This document shows positions 1-9,026 of a DNA stretch of 64,000 bases, piece by piece. The notes under the pieces were generated by a model that saw only the letters and a program-made list of their open reading frames with translations, had not been told where the DNA came from and made no database searches. The DNA lies in assembly GCA_029259635.1 (NCBI GenBank), contig JAJDEU010000057.1, forward strand, positions 1 through 64,000, read 5' to 3'. Made by a program: the position numbers and the translations under genes. Every line of letters begins with the position of its first letter. The stretch's first letter is position 1. The DNA is from Planctomycetota bacterium (GTDB lineage: Bacteria > Planctomycetota > UBA1135 > GCA-002686595).

Positions 1-38
1 ACTCCATAAGCGGCCGATTTTTGGCCAGGTCGGCACCC

Positions 39-67
39 AAAAGCCTCCCCGAATCTATGGATTCGGG
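39..67 (-). terminator. Probable intrinsic terminator of the repeat protein gene
   Basis: An 8-bp perfect stem (48-55 paired with 60-67, loop TATG) lies about 70 bases beyond the stop codon of the minus-strand gene ending at 137. On the minus strand the stem is followed by a short GGAGGC and then TTTT (complement of 39-42). The U-tract is short and offset from the stem, so this is a weak to moderate call. Confidence 0.4.
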
Positions 68-136
68 TTCGTTTCCGGGCACCAACCCGACTAAAAATTT
101 GCTGCTCATAGAGCAAAGCACTTTCACCACGGACTG

Positions 137-3100
137 CTAGGGAACGAGGTTCACAGGCACGGGATTGCTCGCAATGTCGGGCACGCCCGCTACCTCACCA
201 GTCACGAAGGCGTGGTTCGCCGTGATACCGGCGAGAGAGGGATCCGTTCCCGCGAAGAGGGTCACGGAAGCTTGAGCTCGACCAGAAGCATCCAGGTTGC
301 CCCTGAAGCCTGAGAAGAATGGGAGGTTGGGACGAAGCCATGAGAGCCGGAAGAAGCGGTCAAAGTTGAGAGGCAAAATTACTCCGCTCCCGAAGGGGAT
401 GCCGGGAGAAGTTCCCGACAGGGAACCCAAGACCCAGTAGAAGCAGCCGGCCCGTGACGGTCCGCCGTCCAGCGTGAACATTTGTGTCCCTCCGGCGGAG
501 AGCGAAAGGCTCTGAACATCGCCGGACATGACCGGTGCCGGGGAGCCTGGGCAGCCCCACTTGGCTACGTAGCTGTCTCCCGACTCGAAGGCGCTCTGGA
601 ACTGACCGCCGACGAAGAGCGCGTTACCGCCGCCGTCATTGAACACTTCGAGCGCATGAGAGGTGAAGTTCAGGCCGCTTCCGAGAGGCGACCAGCTGGA
701 GCCATTCCACTTCGCGATGTAGTTCGCCGCCCCTCCACCCGCAGTCGTGAAGAAGCCTGCGGCGTACAACGAATCTCCGGTGCCGTCGTCAAACGTCTGC
801 AGGGCATTCACGCCAAACGGCGTGTCGATTCCAAGTCCGAGCGCGGACCAGTTGGTGCCGTTCCACTTCGCGACCTTGTTCGCTGGAGTGCCGTCCGCAT
901 TCGTGAAATCGCCTCCGGCGTAGAGCGCATCTCCGCCTCCGTCATCAAACACTTCCAGGGCTCTAAAGATCGTCTGACCAAATAGATTGGCACCACTCCC
1001 AAGCGGGGACCAGCTAGAGCCGTCCCACTTCGCGATCCTGGCGGCGGCCATTCCGTTCACCGTCGAAAAGCCACCGGCAATAAAGAGTGCCTTTCCCCCG
1101 CCGTCGTCAAAGACCTTCAAAGCTTTGACTTGGCTATTGGTGCCGCCGGCGAGCGCGGACCAGCTGGAGCCGTCCCACTTCGCGATGTTGTTCGTTGTTA
1201 CACCTCCCGAGGCCGAAAAGTTCCCACCGGCGTAGAGCGCATCTCCGCCCCCGTCATCAAATACCGCCAGCGCGTTGACTCCATTGATAAACATGCCGCT
1301 GCCAAGCGCGGACCAAACCGTTCCGTCCCATTTCGCGATGCCGTTCGTCGTCACGCCGCCTGAGGTGTTGAAATTCCCTCCGGCATAGAGAGCCTCTCCC
1401 GTTCCGTCGTCGAACACCGCCAGGGCGAAGACGGCTTGGTCCATGCCGCTGCCCAACGTCGTCCAATTCGTTCCGTCCCACTTCGCAATATCGCTGGCCT
1501 CCATGCCGCCCACGACATCGAAGCTTCCTCCGACGTAGAGCGCCGGTCCACCGGCGTCGTCAAAGACTGCCAGAGCGGTAACGTCGTCATTCACTCCGGT
1601 TCCGATACCTGCCCAGCTCGTTCCGTCCCAGCTTGCGATGTTCTCCGCGAAGACGGCGCTACCGCCCATCCCCATCGCGTTGAAGAAAAGACCTCCTGCG
1701 TAGAGCTCAGCTCCGCCGCCATCGTCGAACACGGCCATGGCATTGACCGAGTCGCCAATCCCGCCCAGACCAAATACGGTTGGAGCCCAGCTCGAGCCGT
1801 CCCACTTGGCGATTTTATTCGTCGAAAAGCCGCCTACGCTCGAAAAGACTCCGCCGGCAAAGAGCGCAGGTCCACTGCCGTCGTCGAACACGGCCAGCGA
1901 ATCAATGAGGCTGTTCGTGCCGACGTCGAGCGCCGACCAGCTGGAGCCATCCCACTTCGCAATGAAGTTCGCCGCACCGCCGCCAGCAATCGTGAAGTCG
2001 CCTGCCGCATAGAGCGCCTCTCCGCCGCCATCGTCGAACACTGCCAGGGCGTCGACACTGGTATCGAAGAATCCGCTGCCCATGCCGCTACCGAGCGCTG
2101 ACCAGGTTGTGCCATCCCATTTAGCGACGTGGTTTGCCGCTGCGCCGCCAGCGGTCGTGAACCGCCCTCCAACGTAGAGCGCATCCCCGTTTCCATCGTC
2201 GAACACGGTCAATGTCCGGGCGATAAATCCCACGCCGAGACCGAGCGGGGTCCAATTCGCGCCGTCCCACTTCGCGATGTTATTCGCCGACACGAAACCC
2301 GCCACCAAGAAGGCGCCACCGACGTAGAGGGCATCTCCACTGCCGTCGTCGAAAATGGTAAAGGCATTGACGGTCGTGAAGGTCCCAAATCCGGTGCCGA
2401 CCGGAGCCCAGGTCGAACCATCCCATTTGGCAATTTTGCCCGCAGCCACGCCGCCCGCCGTCGAGAATGCACCACCGACGTAGAGCGCGTCCCCGTTACC
2501 GTCGTCGAACACCGCTAGTGCTTGAACGGAGCTACTTACGCCACTGCCAAGGGCCGACCAACTCGTCCCGTCCCACTTTGCAATTCGACTTGCCGGAGTG
2601 CCGCCCGCGATCTCGAAGGAGCCGCCAACGTACAGCGCCGGCCCGGAACCGTCGTCGAACACCGTCAGCGCTTGCACCATATCGTCGGTTGCCGGCGCTT
2701 CCCCAAAAGTGGGCAGCCAACTCGGCGAGCAAGATCCCGCTTGTTCGAGATGAAGGGGTCCCAGAGGAATGTTCGTTGCCGTAGCGGAGAGCGACACTCG
2801 GCGGCTGACGAGGAGATTGACGTCGGTGCGCCCCGCTGCGGTCAGTTGAACACTCTCCGCGCCGAGCGAGACGACGGCTTCGAGCTGAAAAGCACCATTC
2901 GAGTCCGTGATGGCCTGGCCGCCTGCACTGGTCACAACCACCGCGCCTTCGCTCGGCTTTCCGTCAGGCGCGAGAACAGTGCCCTCAAAGGTGTAGGCGA
3001 TGGAAGCCGGGCTCTGCGTGGTCTCCGCCCGCTTCGACTCGGGTTGGAACTCAAGCGGTTCCGCACTCTGCGCCAGAGCGAATGTGCCCAGCGCCAACGC

Positions 3101-3157
3101 CGCAACATGGGTGGACGTGATCAACAGAATGCGAAGCAAGGTGATGTGGTTCTTCAT
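137..3157 (-). CDS. Secreted 14-repeat beta-propeller-like surface protein
   Basis: This 1006-residue exported protein has a signal peptide at about residues 1-30 (hydrophobic stretch ending ALGTFALAQ). A carboxypeptidase-regulatory-like Ig fold at about 55-115 is marked by YTFEGTVLAPDGKP and later TDSNGAF. Residues 161-871 are fourteen repeats of about 50 residues, each with a core like AVFDDGxGxALYVGG, then xIAKWDGxxW and a glycine-rich turn. The last 135 residues form a Cys-containing beta domain ending NPVPVNLVP, a module shared with other exported proteins in this window. The repeats resemble propeller blades with acidic DDG turns that could bind calcium; that is inference. No catalytic motif is visible, so a structural, adhesive or glycan-binding surface role is most likely. 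It stands alone, with a probable terminator downstream. The substrate is unknown. Confidence 0.85.
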   Translation of the reverse strand: MKNHITLLRILLITSTHVAALALGTFALAQSAEPLEFQPESKRAETTQSPASIAYTFEGTVLAPDGKPSEGAVVVTSAGGQAITDSNGAFQLEAVVSLGAESVQLTAAGRTDVNLLVSRRVSLSATATNIPLGPLHLEQAGSCSPSWLPTFGEAPATDDMVQALTVFDDGSGPALYVGGSFEIAGGTPASRIAKWDGTSWSALGSGVSSSVQALAVFDDGNGDALYVGGAFSTAGGVAAGKIAKWDGSTWAPVGTGFGTFTTVNAFTIFDDGSGDALYVGGAFLVAGFVSANNIAKWDGANWTPLGLGVGFIARTLTVFDDGNGDALYVGGRFTTAGGAAANHVAKWDGTTWSALGSGMGSGFFDTSVDALAVFDDGGGEALYAAGDFTIAGGGAANFIAKWDGSSWSALDVGTNSLIDSLAVFDDGSGPALFAGGVFSSVGGFSTNKIAKWDGSSWAPTVFGLGGIGDSVNAMAVFDDGGGAELYAGGLFFNAMGMGGSAVFAENIASWDGTSWAGIGTGVNDDVTALAVFDDAGGPALYVGGSFDVVGGMEASDIAKWDGTNWTTLGSGMDQAVFALAVFDDGTGEALYAGGNFNTSGGVTTNGIAKWDGTVWSALGSGMFINGVNALAVFDDGGGDALYAGGNFSASGGVTTNNIAKWDGSSWSALAGGTNSQVKALKVFDDGGGKALFIAGGFSTVNGMAAARIAKWDGSSWSPLGSGANLFGQTIFRALEVFDDGGGDALYAGGDFTNADGTPANKVAKWNGTNWSALGLGIDTPFGVNALQTFDDGTGDSLYAAGFFTTAGGGAANYIAKWNGSSWSPLGSGLNFTSHALEVFNDGGGNALFVGGQFQSAFESGDSYVAKWGCPGSPAPVMSGDVQSLSLSAGGTQMFTLDGGPSRAGCFYWVLGSLSGTSPGIPFGSGVILPLNFDRFFRLSWLRPNLPFFSGFRGNLDASGRAQASVTLFAGTDPSLAGITANHAFVTGEVAGVPDIASNPVPVNLVP
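545..2677 (-). repeat. Fourteen tandem ~150-bp coding repeats
   Basis: This region encodes residues 161-871 of the secreted repeat protein. Each unit of about 150 bp encodes FDDG, LYxGG and AKWDG blocks in fixed order. Insertions occur in the fourth, sixth, seventh and eleventh units. Because the array is coding and the units have diverged, expansion by duplication followed by drift is likely. Confidence 0.85.
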
Positions 3158-3545
3158 AATTGGATCCGTTTCAAGCGAACGTTCCGCGCTAGATACGCCA
3201 CTCGAAAGTGATTTCTGTCGAAGTGAATGCCAGCGAGATCAGGGCAGCGACAAATCGGGTAGGACTCGTGTCCGTGGCCGACTTTTTAACCCCGCGGTTG
3301 TGTCACGCGCACGCCCCGCCGAATTCCTACGAGATTGTACCGAGAAAGGTCTGATTGCGTCGGTTCGCCGTAACCACTCTAGCGCGAACGCAGGGTCTTG
3401 AAATCGAGCCGCACCGTCCCAAGTCGACATCGTTTTTTGATTTTACAGAGTTAGCCTAACACCAGAAACTAGTTCTAGAGTACCGACAGTCGCCCGCGCT
3501 CCACATTCAAAGCAGACAGACTCGTGCGTCGTTACGAGTTGCCAA
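3158..3545. other. Intergenic region without a supported gene
   Basis: This 388-base gap lies upstream of the secreted repeat protein and downstream of a small minus-strand membrane protein gene. It should hold the promoter of the repeat protein. I saw no convincing coding frame, RNA gene or strong hairpin. Short frames here are arginine-rich and lack family resemblance. Confidence 0.5.
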
Positions 3546-3944
3546 TCATCGCTCAAGGTGGACGGTTCGAATTTGACGAAGGCGCAAGCTCGTAAAATTC
3601 AGGACGCCTAAACTCAAAAGTCCAGCAGCCAAAATACGAGCGCACGCTCCAGTATCCATCGCGCTCCAAACCTCATATTGATAGGCGTAGGCGACTCGAG
3701 CGCCGGTTCCCAACCAGCCGAAGAGGTACAACCCGCCGAACAAGCACGGCGCAAGAACGGGACGGGGGTCAACGAGCGCAGCGGCGACCGCGCACGCCAC
3801 GAACGGGACCCCAAACAGCATCAGAAGCATGGCTTCCTCGTGCAATGGCCCGGGAGCCATCAGCAATTGAACCGCAATGATCACAGCACCGACTTTCCCC
3901 CAGTCCGTCGTGCTCCAGGCTTTTCCCTCTTGGTTCACAGCCAT
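3546..3944 (-). CDS. Small multi-pass membrane protein, unknown function
   Basis: This 132-residue product has an ATG start and about four hydrophobic segments: GAVIIAVQLLMA, LLMLFGVPFVACAVAAAL, LAPCLFGGLYLFGWLG and ILAAGLLSLGVLNF. The C-terminus is basic (RLRQIRTVHLER). I do not recognise the family. The regular hydrophobic pattern argues for a real gene, but no homologue or strong ribosome binding site supports it. The next gene upstream on the same strand is also unknown. Confidence 0.5.
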   Translation of the reverse strand: MAVNQEGKAWSTTDWGKVGAVIIAVQLLMAPGPLHEEAMLLMLFGVPFVACAVAAALVDPRPVLAPCLFGGLYLFGWLGTGARVAYAYQYEVWSAMDTGACARILAAGLLSLGVLNFTSLRLRQIRTVHLER

Positions 3945-4050
3945 CGACGTTGACGGGCTCTTCTCTTCAGCTGGGAATTTTCGGTTCCCTTTAGAGCAGC
4001 AATAAACCCACCGGTCCCGAAATCAACCACGATCCAACAGGCGGGGGCCT

Positions 4051-4518
4051 TCACTTGTCTTGCCCCTTTGACCACCAACGTTTGATTTCATCGTGATCGA
4101 TGGGCCAATCCACGGAATACTTGGCACTCTTGGGATACAAGCCATGACGGTATCCCTCGATGAGAAAGGCAGCCTCGTGCCCAACAGTGGACCGTGGTTT
4201 ATCGCAGCCCCCGATTGGGAGATACGAGTCTCGCCCGGAGTGAATTCCCGCGCACGGTTCGTTCGAGTCCATGAGACGAATCAGCAATTCGATTTGATTG
4301 CGATGGATCCAGCCCCGCGGTGCGTCGGATAGATGCAACGTCGTGTTGCCACGATCCTCTTCGCGGATTAAACGCGCAAGCAGATTAAAGGGTGCCGCCC
4401 CTTCGAACTGGAATCCATGGGAAGCACGAACGGATTGGCGTTCGAGCGGTATGCAGGCGAGTAGAACGAGCGCGGACGTTTGCCCTATGCGGAGGAGCCA
4501 ATGGAGTTTCGGAGTCAT
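4051..4518 (-). CDS. Hypothetical protein with N-terminal signal-like segment
   Basis: This 155-residue product starts at ATG. Its N-terminal hydrophobic stretch (ALVLLACIPL) could be a signal peptide or lipoprotein-like leader. The rest is soluble, with Trp and His near the end (SVDWPIDHDEIKRWW) and two cysteines. No family is recognised. It could be co-transcribed with the small membrane protein about 100 bases downstream. Existence is moderately likely; function is unknown. Confidence 0.5.
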   Translation of the reverse strand: MTPKLHWLLRIGQTSALVLLACIPLERQSVRASHGFQFEGAAPFNLLARLIREEDRGNTTLHLSDAPRGWIHRNQIELLIRLMDSNEPCAGIHSGRDSYLPIGGCDKPRSTVGHEAAFLIEGYRHGLYPKSAKYSVDWPIDHDEIKRWWSKGQDK

Positions 4519-4641
4519 ACGGAAAGGCTAGGTCCTCAACGGCTAAATCGATAGCTAGAGGCTCGTATTAAAACTACGTCATTCCCTCGGGCGAGAGCCT
4601 TGCCGTTTGATGGACCACGAGACAGATCGCCAGGCATGTAA

Positions 4642-4666
4642 CTTGGCCTATTCGGGATAGGCCAAG
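4642..4666. repeat. Perfect 10-bp inverted repeat spanning a stop codon
   Basis: The arms 4642-4651 and 4657-4666 (CTTGGCCTAT and its complement) flank a 5-base loop. The stop codon of the minus-strand glycosyltransferase gene (4648-4650) lies inside one arm. No long U-tract follows on the minus strand, so this could be a transcript-end stabilising hairpin or a non-canonical terminator. Confidence 0.6.
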
Positions 4667-6318
4667 AAGGTCGCCTTCACGGGAGACAAAACGGTCACAA
4701 GCCGTTCGCGGTTCGTCTCTTTAGCGATCGGGCGCGAGGGATCGGCAATAACCGTTCGCCAGCCTGCTCGGCGTGCTTGCCGTTCCAGTTCGGCAAAGTC
4801 AGCTGGACTCCAACGCGATTCAGGATCGTAGCTCACGCGGAAGTCGAGAAAAGTCATTCGTCGAACGGAAGCGCCCTCGTCACTGCTCATCAGTTCGGCG
4901 AAGAGGTCGGCAGGCGTCGCACTCCGTCGAGCGAGAACAAGAGATAGACCCGCGTCCTGCTCACGCAAGTGAAGCAACAGGGGAATGGCATAACCGGGAC
5001 GCGTCGTACTCATGATGAGTGCGTGCGAAGAGGCATCCCGAGAAGCGACGTACTCCGAAGCTAAGAGCATGCTGCCCTTGGCCAGAAGGCGCTCGCGTAG
5101 ATCGAGGACCCCAGCCATGAGAACGAGCCCGATCCAAGCGGCTGTCAGTGCAGTTCGCAGGCGCCCCTCTAGAGCTCTTGCTGCGAATGGACGCTGACCC
5201 CAGCCCAAATACGCCGGTATGAGAACCACGATGAAGGGCAGGAAAGCGAAGCTGTACTTGGCCAAGAAGACCGTGTGTGAATCGTGCACGATATCGCCAA
5301 CCAGCATGCTCAGCGGCAGCAACGGGAGGGTCCACCACGCACACTTCGCGATGAATGAAGAAGAGCTCGCGTCGATACGGTCGGTGTCGCTTCGTTGAAC
5401 CCTGTAGAGCAGCACGACAAGCGCGGAGAGACTGGCGAGCACCAGCAGCGCCGGTCGGCAGTCTTCCACCCCGCGAATGAGTAGTCGAGAGACAAGCTCT
5501 GCCGCCTTTGCCGGCCACTGAGAGATCGGATAGGCGCCCGAATAGCGGAACGAGTCTTGTGTCTGCTCGAGGTGCGTTAGGAAGTGCGGCAACCAAGGCA
5601 ACCAGGCAAGCGCCACGAGTCCCTCGAGCACGAGGAGCTTTTTCAGCCTACGCACCCGGCCGTCCGGAGAGCTCAGCACCGCCCAACAGAACAGTAGAGC
5701 TGCGTGCCAAACGGCCACGAAGATGAAGTGATACAGGGTGTAGAGACCGCACGCCGAGAGTAGGACGAATGCGGCGCTCGCCAGTCGACTTGGTTTGGCT
5801 TTGCAGCACGCCAGCGCTGCGAGAGTCGATGCGATGACCAGCGCGATGGCCATGGAGTAAGGCCGCGCGAAGACACTGATAGCATGAAACCACGGACATG
5901 CGGCGAGCAGGGCGGCTGCAAGGAGACCCACTCGCGAGCTTGCGAGTCGGCTCCCCAAAAAATAGACACCGATAATCGAGGCTACGCCGAAGGCCAATCC
6001 AAGCAGACGCAAACCAAAGCGCCCGGTTCCGAAGACCTGGCCCCAGTAAAAGGCGGCGACGTAATACCCCGGAGGGTGTTGCTGCTGCTTCCCCTGAAGC
6101 TTCTCGTACACCGATAGCCCACCGTCCGCGAGCTTGCCTTCCAACTCTTCGAACACGGCAGCCGTGCGAGCCCCCGGTGTCGAGAGACCTTTAGTTACCT
6201 TCCCCGCGTAGGACGCAGGGAACGTGAAGCCCTCATCGTGACGGTATTCCCACGCTTCAATCGTCGACCATCCGAAGGCCACGAAGAGCGCGACGCAACC
6301 GAAGAGAGCGAAGCGCAT
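4648..6318 (-). CDS. GT39/ArnT-like polytopic glycosyltransferase
   Basis: This is an integral membrane glycosyltransferase of the GT-C fold, expected to move a sugar from a polyprenyl-phosphate donor to an acceptor on the outer face of the cytoplasmic membrane. It has a first membrane segment (MRFALFGCVALFVAFGW), then the first-loop acidic motif YRHDEG and the downstream HPPGYY motif typical of PMT/GT39 enzymes. About ten further hydrophobic segments follow, then a soluble C-terminal region of about 130 residues. I chose the ATG at 6318 (557 residues) because it begins just before the first membrane helix and just after the upstream stop; the frame stays open 78 bases further. It is the last gene of a four-gene envelope operon. 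Donor and acceptor are unknown. Confidence 0.8.
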   Translation of the reverse strand: MRFALFGCVALFVAFGWSTIEAWEYRHDEGFTFPASYAGKVTKGLSTPGARTAAVFEELEGKLADGGLSVYEKLQGKQQQHPPGYYVAAFYWGQVFGTGRFGLRLLGLAFGVASIIGVYFLGSRLASSRVGLLAAALLAACPWFHAISVFARPYSMAIALVIASTLAALACCKAKPSRLASAAFVLLSACGLYTLYHFIFVAVWHAALLFCWAVLSSPDGRVRRLKKLLVLEGLVALAWLPWLPHFLTHLEQTQDSFRYSGAYPISQWPAKAAELVSRLLIRGVEDCRPALLVLASLSALVVLLYRVQRSDTDRIDASSSSFIAKCAWWTLPLLPLSMLVGDIVHDSHTVFLAKYSFAFLPFIVVLIPAYLGWGQRPFAARALEGRLRTALTAAWIGLVLMAGVLDLRERLLAKGSMLLASEYVASRDASSHALIMSTTRPGYAIPLLLHLREQDAGLSLVLARRSATPADLFAELMSSDEGASVRRMTFLDFRVSYDPESRWSPADFAELERQARRAGWRTVIADPSRPIAKETNRERLVTVLSPVKATFLAYPE

Positions 6319-6335
6319 CCGCAAGCTAGCGCTCC

Positions 6336-9026
6336 CTAAAAATCTTTCAGCTTCACTGTGATCGGGCTCGTCCAAGCAATTTCTCCATCGGTCCAAGCGA
6401 CACGAACGTAGATGCAGTCTCCGGGCTGAACCGACAGGTTGTCGATCATCAGTTGCTTCTCAACGTTGCCGAGTGCTGGCCCTTGGCGCCACAGCTGACC
6501 CGACGACTTTGGAAACTTCAGACTCCTAGATCTCCCGAATGCGAGGCTCTCGCGCAGCACTCGCACCTTTCTACCGCCCCCTTCCAGTTGCAGCGCCCCG
6601 TTTTCGCTCCAATCGATCGACAGCGCAACGTGCGCCGGCGCCGAACCGACTTTCCTAAACGACACGGCGCTCTCGCTCGAACTTGCGAGCTCTACCCTAC
6701 CTTCTCCAAGTCGACGCGGCAGTGCCGCGGTCAATCTCCCGCCAGCGACCTCCACCGATAACTCTTCGCCCTTCGTGAGACTTGCGATCCACCTCTCCGT
6801 AGATCCAGCCCCCGCAAGGCGACGCTCGAGCTCTCCGTTGATCACAACCTCGATGTAGGCAACGTTCTTCGCCGCGGTTTCGGAGAACTGGAGAGTGAGA
6901 CTGGGATCATCGCCGGGGTCACCAAGCTCCCCCATCATCAGGCGACCCAGACGCGAAGAGACGACACGCTGTTCTGTTGCCGCAAAGGTGTGCCTGTCGC
7001 GAAGCGCTTGAAAGATGGAGCGCCGCGATAACTGTTCGGCAAAGACACCGGCAAAAGCGGAACGAGCTGAAACGTGATCGGACGAGGCGATCAATCCAAA
7101 GTGTGCGCCACGTTCGATGCCATTTGCGATCGAGGATTCTCGGTCGACCCCGTCGGGGTTTTCATAAGGAAGCCCCGCGCCTTCGTAAGAGCCCCGCTGC
7201 CCCTGATACACCTCGAAGAGCCTAGTTCGATCGGGGTCGTACTCGTCCCAGTTGAATCGAGCATTGGTGTCGACTCCCATCATGTGCGGAATCGAAATGA
7301 CCTCATCGGAGGAGACTGGTGCGAACCGAGAGGGCGCTCGCTCCCACGTCTTTGCGCTAAACGGGACGTCGGAAGAGCGAAGGTAGATGTCGTTGAAGTG
7401 ACCACGCCCCGTCGCGGTGCGCTCGACTCCAGCAAAGAGCACGAGACTACCGGGAGCGTTGTAGCGGACGACATCTCGCACCGATCGCCACCACGACCAG
7501 GGTCGCAGGTGTTGGTAGTGGTCCGTGACAGCGAGAAAATCCAGCCCGCCCGGTCCGCGGGCATAGCGATAGGCGTCGAGCAGCGTTCCATCTCGACCGC
7601 CAGAGCATCGAGAGAGATGCGTATGCCGATGCAGGTCACCGAAGAAGACACCGGGAGAGCTGTCGGCTCGCTTTTCCAAGAGCACAGGCTTAGTCGTTTG
7701 CGCGACGGGAGGCCCGGCACGCTTCAGCTTGGGAAAACCTGTCGGCGCGTCGATTCGGCTTAACCCGATTTGCCAACTCCCCTCGATTGAATCTTCCCAG
7801 TGGTCGACGCCCGGAAAGCCATTCCGTCGACGACCGTCGGAAGCAAAAACCATCCAGACCTCATCACCGCCATCGACGAGAGTGAAGTCGGCACGGTTAT
7901 CTCCGTCCGTCGCGTCCAAGGTCGACTCCGAGTGCGACTCGCCTTCAAAGGACAGCGTTGAGGTGACCCAAGATGAAAACACGCGGTGGCGCTGCCGCTC
8001 TGAACGCAGAGCGACTCGACTCGCGAGCAGCAGCCCATCATCGGTAACGAAGGGGCGCGGAAACTGTCGCCGACGTGTCGGCAGTGCAGACGAGTCGAAG
8101 ACTTCGAGACCCTCGTCGGATAGCCGCACAAGATTCACAGAGCGCGCGCCCCGGAGAGCGCCGCTCTCACCAAACTGGTCCGCCGACTCCCAGGTGACCC
8201 AGATAGCTTCATCCGAGCCTCTCGGATTCACGCTGATCTCTGGATAGCCCTGATAGTCCGGCCCAGCCGCGAGCTCGATGCGCCCCGCCAGCGCGCCCTC
8301 TTCAATTTGAGCGTAAGCAACGTCATAACTCTCGCCCGTGTAGTAATCCCAGACAACGTGAACCCGTCCCGATCCATCGACGACTGCCCGAGGATTCCAC
8401 TCGTCGACTTCGGTTTCTAGAAGCGGCGTCGCGAGCGACCACTCGCGCTCTTGATACGTCGCATGGAACAAGTCGTAGGTCGCGCCATTGAGGCCTTGAA
8501 AGACGACCTCGAGCACATCGTCGTGCGATACCAAGCTAGGCGAAACAAGCGCCGTCGCGCTCGTCTTGATCGTTTCGAGTTTACCCTGAACCACCGCATT
8601 GCCGGTCCACTCCAGGAAGAGCCCCACCAGCGCGCGATCCTCATCCGAACCCGTCTCCCACACACAGTAAGCTCCCTGGCGGTACGGGACGATTTGAGGA
8701 GCGGCGGGAAGGTTGCCGGGTTGCGCAATCACAAAGCGCTTGAGAACCTCGCCATGCTCAACGACAGTCCCCTCCAACCTCGGAGCGGAGTGACCCGCGA
8801 CCGGATGCGATCCCCAGAGAGCCCAAAGTCGTTGGTTCGCATCCACGCAGGCTGCGGGCTCAAACGCGGACCGTTTGGTGTCGCTCAGCCAGGTGACAGC
8901 CGCATCGCGCGAAGTGTTCTCCACGCTGCTATTCATCGCTCCGAGCAAGACGAACAGTGGCAGCGCGATTCGAACGCTCCACAAGAGCCGCCGGCTTCCC
9001 CTAGGACTGCTTGTCAACATCAACAC
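6336..9026 (-). CDS. DUF3604 PHP-fold protein with exported N-terminal region
   Basis: This product of about 896 residues has an N-terminal hydrophobic anchor (ALPLFVLLGAM, about 21-31). A long beta-rich region at about 50-440 contains Trp-containing repeats such as HVVWDYYTG and WVTWES and resembles a propeller. From about residue 461 a DUF3604 domain begins with FGDLHRHTHLS, a PHP-type metal-binding signature, followed by AVTDHYQH. PHP proteins are metal-dependent hydrolases, but DUF3604 members have no settled substrate. The start is GTG at 9026, directly after the upstream TAA; an ATG two codons in (9020) is equally plausible. It sits between an unknown ectodomain protein and a GT39-like enzyme, so a role in envelope glycan or phosphate-ester processing is inferred. 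Confidence 0.8.
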   Translation of the reverse strand: MLMLTSSPRGSRRLLWSVRIALPLFVLLGAMNSSVENTSRDAAVTWLSDTKRSAFEPAACVDANQRLWALWGSHPVAGHSAPRLEGTVVEHGEVLKRFVIAQPGNLPAAPQIVPYRQGAYCVWETGSDEDRALVGLFLEWTGNAVVQGKLETIKTSATALVSPSLVSHDDVLEVVFQGLNGATYDLFHATYQEREWSLATPLLETEVDEWNPRAVVDGSGRVHVVWDYYTGESYDVAYAQIEEGALAGRIELAAGPDYQGYPEISVNPRGSDEAIWVTWESADQFGESGALRGARSVNLVRLSDEGLEVFDSSALPTRRRQFPRPFVTDDGLLLASRVALRSERQRHRVFSSWVTSTLSFEGESHSESTLDATDGDNRADFTLVDGGDEVWMVFASDGRRRNGFPGVDHWEDSIEGSWQIGLSRIDAPTGFPKLKRAGPPVAQTTKPVLLEKRADSSPGVFFGDLHRHTHLSRCSGGRDGTLLDAYRYARGPGGLDFLAVTDHYQHLRPWSWWRSVRDVVRYNAPGSLVLFAGVERTATGRGHFNDIYLRSSDVPFSAKTWERAPSRFAPVSSDEVISIPHMMGVDTNARFNWDEYDPDRTRLFEVYQGQRGSYEGAGLPYENPDGVDRESSIANGIERGAHFGLIASSDHVSARSAFAGVFAEQLSRRSIFQALRDRHTFAATEQRVVSSRLGRLMMGELGDPGDDPSLTLQFSETAAKNVAYIEVVINGELERRLAGAGSTERWIASLTKGEELSVEVAGGRLTAALPRRLGEGRVELASSSESAVSFRKVGSAPAHVALSIDWSENGALQLEGGGRKVRVLRESLAFGRSRSLKFPKSSGQLWRQGPALGNVEKQLMIDNLSVQPGDCIYVRVAWTDGEIAWTSPITVKLKDF

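Noticed and set aside
482-2518. Long plus-strand open frames opposite the repeat protein
   Set aside because: They mirror the repeats on the other strand, are rich in Arg, Val and His, and show no protein family pattern. They arise from codon bias and repeat structure.
545-2677. Possible CRISPR or DNA-level satellite
   Set aside because: The repeat is in frame, about 150 bp, diverged, and encodes a protein repeat. There are no short identical repeats with unique spacers.
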